A stretch of 64,000 bases of DNA from Hypholoma sublateritium FD-334 SS-4 (lineage: Eukaryota; Basidiomycota; Agaricomycetes; Agaricales; Strophariaceae), in NCBI GenBank assembly GCA_000827495.1, contig KN817518.1, positions 1,390,405 through 1,454,404 of the forward strand, written 5' to 3'. Numbering within the stretch: position 1 is the stretch's first letter; every line of letters begins with the position of its first letter. The notes below the pieces were generated by a model that searched no databases, was not told the origin of the DNA, and saw only the letters and a program-made list of their open reading frames with translations. A program made the translations under genes and the position numbers. This document shows positions 44,347 through 56,474 of this stretch, piece after piece.

Positions 44347-44988
44347 ATGAACCGCCCGGACTCCCCCCCTCCGCGCCAGCCCTCCCCAGACATCCTCCCC
44401 ACCCCCCTGCCATATCCCCGCCACCCCCGCCGCATCCACTCCCAGCCAAAAATCAAAATACAGCCCAGCCCCGCCCTCCCGCCGGGCCTCCGCCCAAAGC
44501 CAGCGCGCTCCTACGACTTTCTGCGCACGGACTCCGCCGCCGACGACGCCCGCGCCAGCCTCTACAGCGCCCGCACGATTGTCCCCCCCAGCCTCGCGAG
44601 CACGCCGAGCTCGTCGCGCGCGCCGTCCGTCAAGAACGTGCACTTTGCGCCCACCCACAGGCGCACCCTCTCCGTCGCCTTCCCGTCGCCACCGTCCACG
44701 CCCAGCCCCGCCCCCAGCGAGCACTCGCTCAAGGTGCCCTACCGCTACGCCGGGCCCCGCCACATCGTGTGCCCGCAGCCCGTCTCCGCCGTGCCCATCG
44801 TCCTCCCGGACCTCGACCTGCCGCGCTCGGAGGTCCGCTTCCCGCCCGCCGCGCTGCCCGAGGATACAGTCACCCAGGCGCCGCCCGCGCTCGAGCGCCA
44901 CAAAAGCATGGGCATCGCGTGCCTCAAATTTTTCGGCATTCGCTCCCCGGCGCGTCGGCCCCAGACGCGCCTCACGTCCACCATGTAA
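44347..44988 (+). CDS. Pro/Ser-rich hypothetical protein
   Basis: Single exon, 213 residues, GC-rich with C or G at most third positions. It begins MNRPDSPPPRQPSPDILP and is rich in Pro, Ser and Arg. Less degenerate stretches are RSYDFLRTDSAADDARASLY, KNVHFAPTHRRTLSVAFP, LKVPYRYAGPRHIVCPQPV and HKSMGIACLKFFGIRSP. The KNVHFAP and RTLSVAFP segments resemble short conserved words often seen in fungal phosphoproteins, but no family is recognised. There is no signal peptide or membrane segment. A 283-codon frame runs antisense over the same bases, but the TATA box and the plus-strand composition favour this gene. Confidence 0.6.
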   Translation: MNRPDSPPPRQPSPDILPTPLPYPRHPRRIHSQPKIKIQPSPALPPGLRPKPARSYDFLRTDSAADDARASLYSARTIVPPSLASTPSSSRAPSVKNVHFAPTHRRTLSVAFPSPPSTPSPAPSEHSLKVPYRYAGPRHIVCPQPVSAVPIVLPDLDLPRSEVRFPPAALPEDTVTQAPPALERHKSMGIACLKFFGIRSPARRPQTRLTSTM

Positions 44989-45975
44989 CTTATCCCCGCC
45001 AAAAACGACGCGCCGCCGCGTCCGCCCGCCCTCCTGTGGAGGTCCTGTCATATATATCTTGGGCAGCGCCTTGTACCATCCGCCATCCACCGAACATATC
45101 TGCATCTGCACCATCACTCTCTACAGTACCCCCCTTTTAATTTGCATCTGCGGACAATCTTCCTTCAAACCCGCTTCATATTTTCCCTTCCACTCGTCAT
45201 TTTGTACTATGACTCATTCCTCTTTCCCGCTTCATTTTGCCCGCATCTTGTACGTACTATCACCAACAGGCCTTGGCGCCTCCCATCATTGACACATACG
45301 ATCCGATCCCAATATTTGTATGTACCTATCTACTACACCTTACATATTACTCACCACTCTACTTGTACTGTACTTTCCTTATAATGCTCCCCCAGAACTT
45401 GGCCATACAGCGCCAACTTCGTCCTAGTCCTCTCCACTACATTTTTTTTTGCTACTATGCAGCCCATATGCTTACAACCCTATGTTCCTGCATGGTCGTA
45501 CTCATGTTAACAAATCAACGAGTTGAAAAGCATCTAGTCAAAATTTAGTCTCGGATGAAATGACGTTTACACTACGTTAGCTCGCCAAAACGCAACGGAA
45601 ATGAAAGCAAGATATTAGTGCCTGGAGTGGATTTAGTAAGACCCATTCAACAGGCCATGACAGCAGGGGAAGGCAGTATGTAAAGATACAGGTATGTAGC
45701 AGCACGGCAATTACGAGGCGATGGGAAGGTATGGCAGCTATAGGGCTACAGGATATAGGGCCTCTGACAGGCACTCAGAGCAAACGGAAGATCGTACCAG
45801 ATGCGGATGATATGTTACAAGTTGCAAGGTATACTGATGAGACTGCGACAGCTGCTTGCCAGAGATAGCGTAAATAAATAGCACATTGCACGTTTCCAGC
45901 GGTAAGTAATAGAGCGAGGGAAGCCAAGATAACAAAGGACAAGAATGAATAAATTTCAACATACGCATAGTCGGT
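44989..45975. other. Intergenic between converging genes
   Basis: No gene seen over about 990 bases. C/T-rich then A/T-rich, consistent with long 3' regions of the gene at 44347 and of the WTAP-like gene. Confidence 0.5.
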
Positions 45976-47288
45976 CTACATGCCCAGTCTCTCCTGCAGT
46001 GTCCGGCTGTCCGTCGAGTAGCTGTTCGCATTCGAGTTCGCGTTCGAGTTGCTACCGTGCCCGCGGTCGTTTCCTTTGTTGCGCCCCGGCGCACCGCCTC
46101 CGCTGCCCCGCCCAGGCGTGCCCGCGTGCCCATTGCGCCGCGAATGCGCGTTCTTGCCCCCATCGCGGTCCCAGTCCTTCGCGTCGCGCGGTCTATCGCG
46201 CTCCTTCCCGCCCTGCCCCCGCTCGCGGTCCCGATTGTTCCGCTCCCGCTCCCGCGGCCTCTCGCGCTGCTCCCGCGACCTCTCAAGCTCGCGCTCGCGG
46301 CTCTGCGGCGTCGCGCGGCGCCCGTCCGCGCCGTCGACCTCCATCTTCATCACGGCCTTCGCGTGCCGCCCGCGGTCGCGCGCGTGCTCCCCGCGCGGCC
46401 CGTTCGCGCTGCCCCCGCTGTGGTGGTGGCCCTGCGGCTTCTGCGGGAGCGAGGACGCGAGGCGCGGTCCCGCAGAGACGGGCGGCGACGCCTGCGGTTC
46501 AGACAGCCGCGGGCGCTTGTGCGCGCGCGGCTCCGTCGGCGGTGGCTTGTGGCCGCTGCCGCCCCCGCCGCTTTCGGACGGCAGCGCGGCGTGGTACGAG
46601 TTGTGCGGCGAGTGCGAGTGCGAGTGCGACTCGGACTTGTACGTGTGTGCAAGCGGGCGCGAAGCGCTCTGGATCGTCTCGTATGCCTTGTCAAGCTCGG
46701 ACCTACATAAGGGGTTAGTTGGTCAGCGCAGCCAGGAAAAAGAGGAGCAGCACGTACGATAGCGACACGATGGCCTTGTGCGACTCTGAGCAAGAGTCGC
46801 ATGGTGTCAGCGAAAGGTGGCACGCGTACGGGGGAGGAAGACGGACCTTTGAGAGCCCCTTCAAGCTTGGCAACAACCCGCCGCAGCCCACGGACCTCGT
46901 CCTTGAGCTTCCCGGTCTCGCTGTGCTTCAGCAGCTGATACAGCTCGTCGTTCTCCTCCTGGAGGACGCGGGTGCGCTGCGTGAGCGCGGCGGTGACGGT
47001 GCTCGTCGAGCCGCCTGTTGTGGCGCCCGCCGCGGCGTTGATGTGCGGTAAGAGCACGGACAGCAGGGCAGAGGGCAATGTGACGGGCTCCGAGGTCGAT
47101 GGGCCCGGCTGCTTCGAGAGGTACTGCCGCAGGACGGTTATCTCGTCCTGGAGGGATATCAGATATGTAACTGCCATATATCGGGCGGGCGCCCTGGGGC
47201 GCCGACATACTGTTACTTCAGCCAGCTGGGCATCCTTTTCTCTAAGGAGAGTCTCGAGCTCGAGCTCGCGCACGCTGGAGAGCGCCAT
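45976..47288 (-). CDS. WTAP/Mum2-like coiled-coil protein
   Basis: Four exons (47288-47211, 47147-46847, 46785-46758, 46702-45976) give about 377 residues. The first 150 form a coiled coil: LELETLLREKDAQLAEVT, DEITVLRQYLSKQPG, then LQEENDELYQLLKHSETGKL, KDEVRGLRRVVAKLEGALKE and SHKAIVSLSSELDKAYETIQ. The pattern ENxELxxxL...S....LDxxxExxQ matches the conserved end of the WTAP/Mum2 coiled coil, a subunit of the RNA N6-methyladenosine writer complex. The rest is a charged, low-complexity tail with RERE/RDRE runs, RPRL, Gly-rich and Asn/Ser repeats, ending TLQERLGM. The tail resembles those of nuclear-speckle proteins. Assignment rests on pattern, so it is tentative. The third exon is only 28 bases. 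Confidence 0.6.
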
Positions 47289-47610
47289 AAGGTGGGTAGA
47301 TTGAAGAGAGTAGGGCGCTGGAGGGGGGGAGGCACTGGCCGAGGGATGCAGTACTGGGGTATAATGCAGAGCAAGTTCAAACTTGAAAGCCAGGCGGTGC
47401 TTGAATATGCAATATTGGCAAAATGATTCCGTTGCATCATGTCATCAACTGCACCGCGTCTGTTTCACGGGATCCCGAGGCATTTTTCTTCAACCGCGAA
47501 CTTACTTTCTGGCCGATTTCTTGAAGGTTCTTATTCTTTAACAGATATAGTAGGTGCTAGACAAGATACAACAAATGTGTGTATTTATACAGTAGGTAAG
47601 TGTGCCACAT
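47289..47610. other. Intergenic, WTAP-like promoter and STEEP1 tail
   Basis: About 320 bases without a gene. Confidence 0.5.
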
Positions 47611-48262
47611 TTACATGTCATTTTCTCCGTCAAAGGCATTCTGCGGGACCTGGCCTTGCATCTGCGTAAGAGCACCGGAGAAAATATACAGGAACGGCGC
47701 GGATTTCACAGGAGGGGGGGAGGTCTGATACCCAATCTTTAGTGAGCATCTAGGGCAATGGTACCGGTATTGTTTTTCGTGTCCCCCGAGCCTGCGCCTC
47801 ACATGAGCCCTGATTGCACTGCGGAAAGTGCGAAGAGCGCGCACCTCTCGAGCAGAATTGGCTCCTCGGCCACTGCATTCAGTTTGAACACGCGCGCCTT
47901 TCCGGCATCGGTGTCTTGAGAGCGGACGATGATGGCGTTGTCTGTCTTACGACGTGGCAAAGTAGCCAGGCTTTTATCAATAACAAGCTGGATGAAGGTG
48001 TTTTAGTGCGCGCCTGAAACGCATTGGGAACAAGACTCACGATGAACTCGCCACATATACAGTCTGCAGAGTGCACCTTGTCAGAATGGCTGATGGAGCA
48101 CACGATGGTCGCACGCACAGTAAACACGTAGCGCTGCAGCAGAGCTTGCGGTGGGCTGCGCTGTAAGTTTGCGGCGGGGTTAGATGCAGTCTGCATTTTC
48201 GGCGAGGTACACTCACCGTCTGTCGACGAGGAGACCGCCGATCTCGAAACAACTTTGGGCAT
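47611..48262 (-). CDS. STEEP1/CXorf56 (UPF0428) homologue
   Basis: Small conserved eukaryotic protein; in mammals STEEP1 aids exit of STING from the ER and membrane bending. Spliced sequence starts MPKVVSRSAVSSSTD, then RVYYCICGEFI (zinc-binding CxC of the family), LVIDKSLATLPRRKTDNAII, VRSQDTDAGKARVFKLNAV and AEEPILLE, then GGHEKQYRYHCPRCSLKIGY with the second zinc knuckle and QTSPPPVKSAPFLYIFSGAL. Five small exons. The last intron acceptor is uncertain: AG at several in-frame positions gives the same frame, and the one ending GCGCAG, leading to RLGGHEKQ, fits the family best. Fungi lack a STING pathway as far as I know, so the ancestral job is likely ER/secretory. Head to head with AVO2, 191 bases apart. 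Confidence 0.88.
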
Positions 48263-48453
48263 CTGCAGCAGCGACGGAGCTAACCAAGGGAGTGCCTTAA
48301 ATATAAATGGCATGACGCTTGCAAAGCAGTGTCGGTCACGTGGTCCAGTTTTACCCCTCTCGTCAACCGGGCGCTGGGGCGGTGAAAGTTGTACATGCTC
48401 GATTGTTCTTTGTTCCTTGCCCCCACTCTGCTGTGTACCCCCGCTCCGCCTCC

Positions 48454-50361
48454 ATGGCCGAGAAAGATGCCTCCGCCCGATTACGGAGAGCCGTTAAAGG
48501 TATATTCTGCGTCGCACGTCGCGGCCGCCCCTCTTACATAGCGCCATTGCAGAAAATAACCTTTTCCTCGTGAAACGCCTAATCCAGCGGACGGATATGC
48601 GCAATCCTGATACCGCGTCGAAGCGCTACACCTCCCTGGCGTGGGTCGCCGTGCTCGGGCATGAGGAAACGTTCGAGTACCTCCTTACCGCCGGGCATGA
48701 TGACGATGAATTAAGCAAGGTATGTATCGGAGCAACGCTCGGTATATTCCTCCGTGCTTATATTGGGTTCCGAAGGATTACGAAAACAATACAATTCTCA
48801 TGCTGCTGGCAGATCAAAAGCCTGCACAGTCGACGTCCTACATTGAAGGAGATGACCACTCCGGCGCATATCTTCGTATGGCACAGCTATATTACGAGCG
48901 CTATAATTGGGTACTGGACTGGTCCAACATTCACGGAAAGACCGCCCTCCACATCGCAGCGTTGAAAGGCAACGAGGAACTTGTTAGGGTATGTGCTTAT
49001 TTTTTGTGGGACGAGGACATTGCCTCTGATCATTTAAACAGATGCTGTGCGACTTCGGAGCAGACTTTGATCTCTCGGATAACAAGGGAAATACGCCACT
49101 CCACTAGTGCGTCTGATTTCATCAATGCTTATTTTCGTGGCTCATCTATTGCAAAGCGCGAGCTCCTGGGGACACATACCAGTCAGTTCGTTTTGCATAG
49201 AACTTCGCAATATCCTGCTAACACTTGTCATAGACTGTACAACTGCTTATAGAGAGAGGATGCCAATACTCTGCTCGAAACAATGAAGGATTTACAGCCT
49301 CGGATTACGCGTACTCGTTCAACACAAGAGATACGCTCCAGGAAACAGCGCGAGCTCAATTCGAAAACAACAAGAAGCAACGGCGGAACATATTTGCTCA
49401 AGCAGCTCAAGCAGCTTCGCGAGGAATTGACCGGGGAGGCTCGTCTCCAATATCCATTGCTCCTCCGCCTCCACCTAAAGATCGAAATATATCATCTAGG
49501 CTCAGGAGCGGTTCAGGGACTAGTCGCACGACAGCTACCTCGGACAGCGGAGACCAGGACCCTCTGATCGCAGGGCAATTGTCCTCATCCCCATCCCAAC
49601 CTTCCACTGCATCAAGCTCAGGGTTCGCTGCGCACTCCAACGCCGCGCATTACAACACCCACGTCCCGACTAATTCTACAACATATTCCAGCCCCGGAAC
49701 TTCGAAAGGCTCGTTGGCAGCGCCTCCCAACCCTGTGACCGTAGTCAATCGCATGCGAGAAAGGGACGCCGATGCCATGGAAAAGTACTGGAACCGCAAT
49801 CGAAGTGGCAGCCAGGGAACTGCATCCACTGACACGAAATCGACAAGCGGCACTCACTTCACCTCATCTGGTCCCTCAGCCAATGGCGATGACATCACTG
49901 CACTTATGAGCGGTTCAATAACCCCTCGTCGACTGCGTCCCTCTGCGTCAGCTGCGCAGCTTAGGACGGCCCAAATCCCGACTTCGGGCACATCTGGAAG
50001 TATCACACCCCAGCCGGAAACAAGGTTGCGGTCCGGGACCAGCCCGAGCCGCATCCGCGGAGCGCCGTCACCACTTCCATTGCTCGCAAGATCGTCATCA
50101 ACTTCAAAGTCCTTGCGATCGATAGCGAGTGTGGACAGACTATCATTTGACGAATCAGCGGAATCGTACACCGGACCACCGAGCCAATACGCTCAGTTCC
50201 CGGAGCCACCTGCCGGAGGCGGAGACAGCGTGAACGCCACTCCGACCAACGGGCGCCGGAAGGCGTTCCACATCCTCGCAAAGCCTCTCCAGAGCTTCGA
50301 CTCGTCGGCCTCATCAAGTCATCGGCGGGGTATGTCTGCGACTTCTGCCAGGGGCGCCTGA
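48454..50361 (+). CDS. AVO2: TORC2 subunit Avo2-like ankyrin protein
   Basis: Six exons (48454-48499, 48553-48719, 48776-48988, 49042-49106, 49157-49181, 49234-50361) give 547 residues. The start MAEKDASARLRRAVKENNLF and LVKRLIQRTDMRNPD match yeast Avo2, including the ankyrin repeats YTSLAWVAVLGHEETFEYLL, HGKTALHIAALKGNEELVRM, and NKGNTPLHYASSWGHIPTVQ. The C-terminal 350 residues are Ser/Thr/Pro-rich and disordered, with SITPRRLRPSASAAQL and other likely phosphosites. Avo2 is a peripheral, non-essential subunit of TOR complex 2 at the plasma membrane. Assignment is by N-terminal similarity recalled from yeast; other ankyrin proteins are less likely given the start. Confidence 0.8.
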
Positions 50362-50851
50362 GGCTGTGGACGTGCTCCGGTCGCCGATTGCGCATTTGAC
50401 TTGTACCACCAGTTCATTGTATAACCATCATCTCTGGGGAATCTTGTTCGCTTTGTGTACAATCGCCTCTTTGCCACCACCAGACATTTTACGGCCTGAC
50501 CGGGCATATATTTATTAGTGTATTTCTAGATTTCTTGCCGCTTTTGTGAATGTACGTTGGGTAGATTGCGGCAATATTCAAGGCTGTAGATACACCTGTT
50601 TATGAAGGAATTTATATGTAGGTAAGTATGTGCTGGAAGACAAGGCAAGGCGAGGCGGGCGGGCCAAGAACTTACTTAAATGAACGGAAAGTGCCGGCGC
50701 CCAATCGAAGGCGATGATGTAAATAGTAAAAGCACCAGCAGCACGCATCCGCGGGCAGCTATACATAAACGGTGCATCGCCAGCAGACCACCCCATGTCG
50801 CTTACCTGCAATCCTACAGCAGACGGCCACGACCCATCCTTTTGAACAGCT
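50362..50851. other. Intergenic, AVO2 tail and transporter promoter
   Basis: No gene seen over 490 bases. Confidence 0.5.
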
Positions 50852-53378
50852 ATGATTCCACCCATCGCCGATGCCAGCGATGACCCCACCAGCCAGATAC
50901 CATGGCCTGCTGCTCGGGGCGCCCGTCAGCCGGGCCAAACCTCCGAGTCATCGACCGAGAATTCCACCTTGGCTGCAGCCGATGGCGTGAACGGGAGCCC
51001 TACCAAGTCAGATACAACCCCCGGGCGGCGCAGGCTGTCGACATGGGATCTGATCACCCTCAGTATATCCATGGCAGGCGCCCAAATTGCGTGGACGGTG
51101 GAACTGGGGTGGGTAGCCGGTCCCTGCCGACTGCGTGAATGCTGATGTGCTGACTGTGGCGGTAGATATGGAACACCGTTCCTGCTGGGCTTGGGACTGA
51201 CGGAGCATCTAACGTCGCTGGTGTGGCTGGCAGGTCCTATCAGTGGCTTGGTCGCACAACCGCTCATAGGTGGGCATCTTATATAAACGCGCATTGTATG
51301 AGTCATTTATGCTATGGCTCGCAGGCGCCCTATCAGACGCTTCTTCGTCCAAATATCGCCGGCGTTTCTGGATTCTGTTATCAACGGTGGCACTCGTAGT
51401 GTCCACCATCACCCTTGCATACTGCCGTGAATTAGCATCCTTTTTCGTCGACATCTTCGGTGTTGGTAATGGGGACTGGACAGAACGACGGGATCAGCTT
51501 GTAGGCGATCTGTTTGTACACGCTCGAGTGCTCATTACTCAAGAGTGTCCAAACTAGGTGGCATGGACGGCCATTGGATTCGCCGTCGTGTCGTTCTACG
51601 TTCTGGATTTCGCCCTGAATGGCTTACAGGCCTCCCTTCGAAACCTATTATTGGATGTCGCGCCTCCTGGCCAGCTAAGTGCCGGTAATGCCTGGCACGG
51701 CCGCATGACCAATGCCGGAAACATCGTTGGGTTTGGGTTCGGTAAGAATGTAATTGGTATCGTTGTCCAGCTTTTCTCATTTCCACTTTCCAGGCTTCCT
51801 ACCACTAGGTGACCTACCTATCATCCGATTAATCGGAGGCGATCAGTTCCGCAAGTTCTGTATCATCTGCATCGTCATTCTTGTGGCCACTGTTTGGACC
51901 ACTTGCGCTAACCACCAAGAGGAGGAACGACCGAAGGTGCAGAGGTCGGAAGGGTACGTAAACACATAGCATCCCGTGTTTTGTTTTCTAATATGTCTTT
52001 TTCGACAGTGGAAAATTTCGAGATGTTCTTGACAACATCTTCAGAGCTATAATGAACTTGCCCAAGCCAATACGGCGTGTTTGTTATGTCCAACTATTCG
52101 CATTCATGGGCTGGTGAGTTGTGACCATGACTATAGCTCCTCGCATATGTTTAACCGTCGCGCATATCAGGTTCCCCTTCCTCTTCTATTCGTGAGTTTA
52201 ATATTATTATCCCCGTTACGACTACGATTTATCAAACCTCAAGAACGACGTACATGGGACAAGTCATGGCTCACGAAGAAGGAAAGGAGCCCGACCCAGA
52301 ACTTGCCACAAGAACGGGCGAATTTGCAATGCTGATATATAGTATCGGTCAGTGACTGTAACAACATTCGGGATCGTCGATCTAAACAGCCGTGTTCAGT
52401 TGGTGTCATTGCGGGCACGATTCTTCCCCACCTTGCTACTCGAGATCGCCGGCTCATGGCGCACAAGACCGATGTAGACGAAGACGCTGAAATATCCCGC
52501 CTCAGAGCCGCAGTGCGTCAGTGGAGAATTGAAGCAGCACGCCACGGTCAACCACTCCGGCTACCCGTAATGCCATTCCTTCTGCGAAACATCTGGACTG
52601 GAGCGCTACTTCTTTTCAGCGTTCTGACATTCTCGACCTTCTTTATTTCCACCGTGGTCCAAGTAAGTGCCCTTCTAATACGTTTGGCTTTATGTTAACC
52701 ATTCTCAGGCAACGGCGTTCATCAGCTTGGTGGGTATTTGCTGGGCTGTAGCCATGTGGGTGCCGTTTGCCATCATCATGGAGGTACGATATATGTTTCG
52801 GGGCATTGAATGCCTATTGAATATTTGTAAAGCTCTTGAAAGAACCTCCGAAACCAGCCCACGTTCAGCATGAGATTCCGCGGCCTGTGCATATCCGCAA
52901 TATCTCAACGCCTGGGGGTCGACCTTCTTTCTCCGGGAGTGAAAGGCAACCTCTCCTTCGACGCCGTTCCTATGATGACTTCGGTAATCAACCAGAAGGG
53001 GAAGAAGCCCCTGCTCTCCCACTTCCAGGTGGGACCATTTTAGGTATCCACAACCTTGCAATCGTGATGCCTCAATTCATTGTACGTTTTGTCTCTCGCC
53101 TTGTTACTTGGATCTTACAGTCCCTTCAGGTTGCCCTGGCTTCAAGTGCCATCTTCCGGATCGTCGATGGTGATTCGCCGTCTACTTTGCAGATGCTGAC
53201 CGATTTGCCAAATACCTACTTTGGTAAGAACGGCGTCGCCTGGGTCCTGCGCTTCGGCGGATTTTGCACTCTCATCGGAGCTGTCTTTGCCCGAATGGTT
53301 CCACCTACTCCAACTGAGAAGGCGATGCGCCGGAGACTAGGTGAAATGAAACTCCTCGGAGAAGAAATTAACCCGTAA
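50852..53378 (+). CDS. MFS sugar transporter, SUC/SLC45-like
   Basis: Proton-coupled sucrose/alpha-glucoside-type transporter of the GPH-like MFS group; about twelve exons and twelve membrane segments. After a soluble N-terminus come TWDLITLSISMAGAQIAWTV and the motif YGTPFLLGLGLTEHLTSLVW, then GPISGLVAQPLIGALSD and KYRRRFWILLSTVALVVSTI (the SLC45 cytoplasmic loop). Later segments are VDVAPPGQLSAGNAWHGRMT-like, IVGFGFGFLPLGDLPI, VGVIAGTILPHLATRDRRLM, VALASSAIFRIVDGDS and NGVAWVLRFGGFCTLIGAVF. A large acid/Ser-rich loop (EGEEAPALPLPGGTI) lies before the last segments. In S. pombe the relative Sut1 carries maltose/sucrose; substrate here is inferred. The gene is tail to tail with DPH6. Confidence 0.88.
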
Positions 53379-53634
53379 TGTAATCAGTCTACACATCTAG
53401 CCTTTCCATTTGTCTCTCGTTATCGTGCCTTCTTGTGGATGTCGGATGGTTTCCAATGGGTGGTTGAAGATTTGCCATTACATCTACTTCGATTTAATAA
53501 CCAACGCAAGGATAAGTTATTTTTTGTAAATACGGATACCGGAGTAAAATCTGTCTGCTCCACCGATCTTAGTGTATACTTAGGTTTGAATGGACAAACA
53601 ACTACTTTTCAGGTTCGTCGATAGCTACTGGTTT

Positions 53635-56303
53635 CTATGATGGAGATGTAGGTGCAGTAATGAAGCAAAGTGCCAGGTCCCAATTATTTTTATCTGCACT
53701 AGAAATTAGGCGGCAAGGTACTGGGGTAACCGGAGGGGGACCTTCCGCTCCGAAAAGGGATTTCCCCAGCTCGTCCACTAGTAGCATAGGTTCAATGGAA
53801 GGAAGGCTTGATAGAAAGCAGCAAGAACTCACTGAATGTTAAACTCATATGCACTGGACAGTGAAATAATCTGATGGACAAGGTTGAGGCCAGCAATGGC
53901 AAGATGTCTGAGATAGCTTTCTTAAATTCAGAAAGAAGATCCGTAAAATCTGAAGAAAGGCCTTAATGTGTTGCCTTGCGAACGTCACGTTTTCCGGGCT
54001 TACCTCCTTTGATATAAACAATTCCACAGGCGGAACCATCCTCGATGAAGTGAGATATTTCCCAGTGCAATGCACACCCATTCTCAAAGAATTCGCTTCC
54101 TATATGAAAATGAGTATTACCGAGACGTGGGCATAAGTGCTCTGACCGTCATAATAAACTGGGCGCTTATTTTCAATCATAGTCTCTCCGTCAAAATCGT
54201 CGATGACCTCGCATCTCCCTGTGTGGATAATGACTTGCTTCTCCACAGCAGCGCCTTTGGGTAGTTCTTTGACAACCAAAAACAGCGTCGGCGACTGAAT
54301 ATTGTACTTTAACCCCAGTCAGGATCTAAGGTATAGGTGGAGTCACGTAAGTAACGCACCTGGGCGGAAACATGGCCTGCTTTGATATGAGCAAGGTCGT
54401 TGAAGCTAGTCAACCAGTAGATCGCCAATTGAGTCGAACCCACCCAGCCACCCCCAGAATTTTCTCGAAGAGCAGCGACAACACGGGCGACATGCTGAGA
54501 TGCCAAGGCTGTTTCAAGAGACAGCGAATGAGGCGAAGGAAGTGAAAGCCGAGATGGTATTAGGCCTATTTGACCTGAAATGAATGCTTGTTCAGAAACC
54601 TGCAGGAGAATGTATTAGTATTTTGCAAGAAGGTCCATCAGATATTGACGACATACTGTAATTGCCTGAGAGTATGGACCAATATTAGCTGGTGCCCAAT
54701 AGCTTAAGCTTTGAACATGGAGCGATTGTCGATCCAGAGGTGTTTTTTCTGCAAACGCGATGCATTCAAGTCTGACGCGTATTCCTTCAGGAAGATCGAC
54801 ACCGACACAAGCGCGAGCGGGTGGACTGTTACCAAAAAATGTAGCGTAGACGGCATTGACGCGAGTAAACAATTCCATAGACGATATATATAAATTAATG
54901 ATAGAAACCTGGGGCAGCTGCAGATCGTGTTCCGCCAAACATTCTGAGGACGGGAATTAACGAACAAGACCAATGTTGTAGGTCGATACAAGTGCTCACT
55001 CGCAAGCATGCGAAAACATTGGGTCACTTCTTCCTCGATTGTGACTGAATGTTCAGAAGGATTTGTCTGAATATTGGATACAGATACCCATGCCCCCATT
55101 CGCCTGCATCCCGATATTGGCAGGNTTGGTTGCTTCGCATTTGAAGCAGGGGATATTGGCGGGTAAATTTCTGCCATAGTATTCTTTTCCGATGAAGAGA
55201 TAACAGATTGAAAAGAGTTGTAGTCTTCATCCAATAAAGGCGGAATTGCAGTAGGATTGTTTATTTGAATTTCGGCTTTGTCTTCGAGTTTGGCTGCTTT
55301 GATACGGAGGAAAGCAACAGTAGCGAAGTCATTGTCGGAATGTATAACTGTCTCTGTTTCCACCCTCAAATGCCAATCGAGTGTCAGCAGATATTGAGTG
55401 GAGTAGATTACAAGTCAACATACAATGCAATTCGGCGCTTGAACAGAGGACAATCCAACGTCAACGTCTCATATTCGCCGCCTTCTCCACAAATGTGAGA
55501 ACCGTAGAGTTCATTCTGGCCAATGAATTTGAATATTCTTTTGTCATATTCAATAGTACTCACTAGTTTATACAAAGTATCTTTCATATCGGCCAGATTT
55601 TTTCCAAGGTGAGACGTGGTAAGCCCGATGCCTGCGACCTTGATCAAGATGGCATCCATTCCCGATTCAATCATCTCTGACAATAATTCCCCTTGATCCC
55701 TTTGCCAAAGAAAGCACAGAGGAGTTAAATCCAAGCGTCTACACCTTTAGAAATGGTTTATAACTTGTCGATTTCGCGAACAGAGCTTTTTTTGCCTACA
55801 CATGCTCGACTCGCACTCGCTGATAATTTGATAGGATTGCCCCGACTGATACGCCTTGGACATCTGGATGGTATGTCTCTCGAAAACTGAGTAACACCGC
55901 TGGAAGAAAGTAAACACGAAATACCTTCACCGTGGCAAGCAGGTCATGGAGATCTTCCGTTTCATCACCCGCAACACCGCCCGCAGATGTCGCATGCCTA
56001 CAGCCATATTCAGAACCTTGGTTTACGGCTTTTCCTGTAATGACTTTTCGATAAAGAGGAATGTCTAGTGCCTGAGCGACAAATTCAATAGCATCTTGTC
56101 CAACGGTCTGATAGAGATATGAATCGAGTTCCTCTACGAAAAATAATGAACGGGCCGAGAAGGTTAGATAGCGCGATTCTCAGACCTTTTCCAGCTTCAG
56201 GTCCCAGCGAGGCCGCGGCAACAAGCTCGTGGCCGTTCTTTGAGCAATGAACAAGATTGTAGCAGCTGTCTTTACCGCCACTGAGAAGAGCAAGGTACTT
56301 CAT
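53635..56303 (-). CDS. DPH6: Diphthine-ammonia ligase Dph6 with RidA-like tail
   Basis: Last step of diphthamide synthesis on elongation factor 2. The start at 56303 reads MKYLALLSGGKDSCYNLVHC, with the PP-loop SGGKDS at the N-terminus. Then DIPLYRKVITGKAVNQGSEY, VGAILSNYQRVRVEHVCRRL, LTPLCFLWQRDQGELLSEMI and ILIKVAGIGLTTSHLGKNLA complete the ATP domain, with NELYGSHICGEGGEYETLTL. The C-terminal half holds two RidA/YjgF-like domains, as in yeast Dph6: LPQVSIINLYISSMELFTRV, SLSYWAPANIGPYSQAITV. It ends DLALCFITAPTSPS. One base (55125) is N in the sequence, leaving one residue undefined but no frame problem. Head to head with FRS1, 171 bases apart, both acting in translation. Confidence 0.9.
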
Positions 56304-56474
56304 GATGATGATTGGCAAATGGTTAAATAAATCAGTTCTGTGTTCGCGATTGGATAACGCAAGGATAACGCGGCGATGATCAGTCACGAGCCATCTGCAG
56401 ATTTGACTCGCCTTGATCCAACGGTCAACCTGCACATAACGCGATAAGTACTCTCACTTATCCTCTCATCTACA

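Noticed and set aside
44266..45117. Long minus-strand open frame of 283 codons
   Set aside because: It is antisense to the Pro/Ser-rich gene at 44347, is mostly Arg/Gly/Ala as expected from GC-rich third positions, and has no family-like part. The TATA box supports the other strand.
45945..46762. Three plus-strand frames of 217-257 codons
   Set aside because: They are Arg/Ala/Pro-rich shadows of the GC-rich WTAP-like exon on the other strand.
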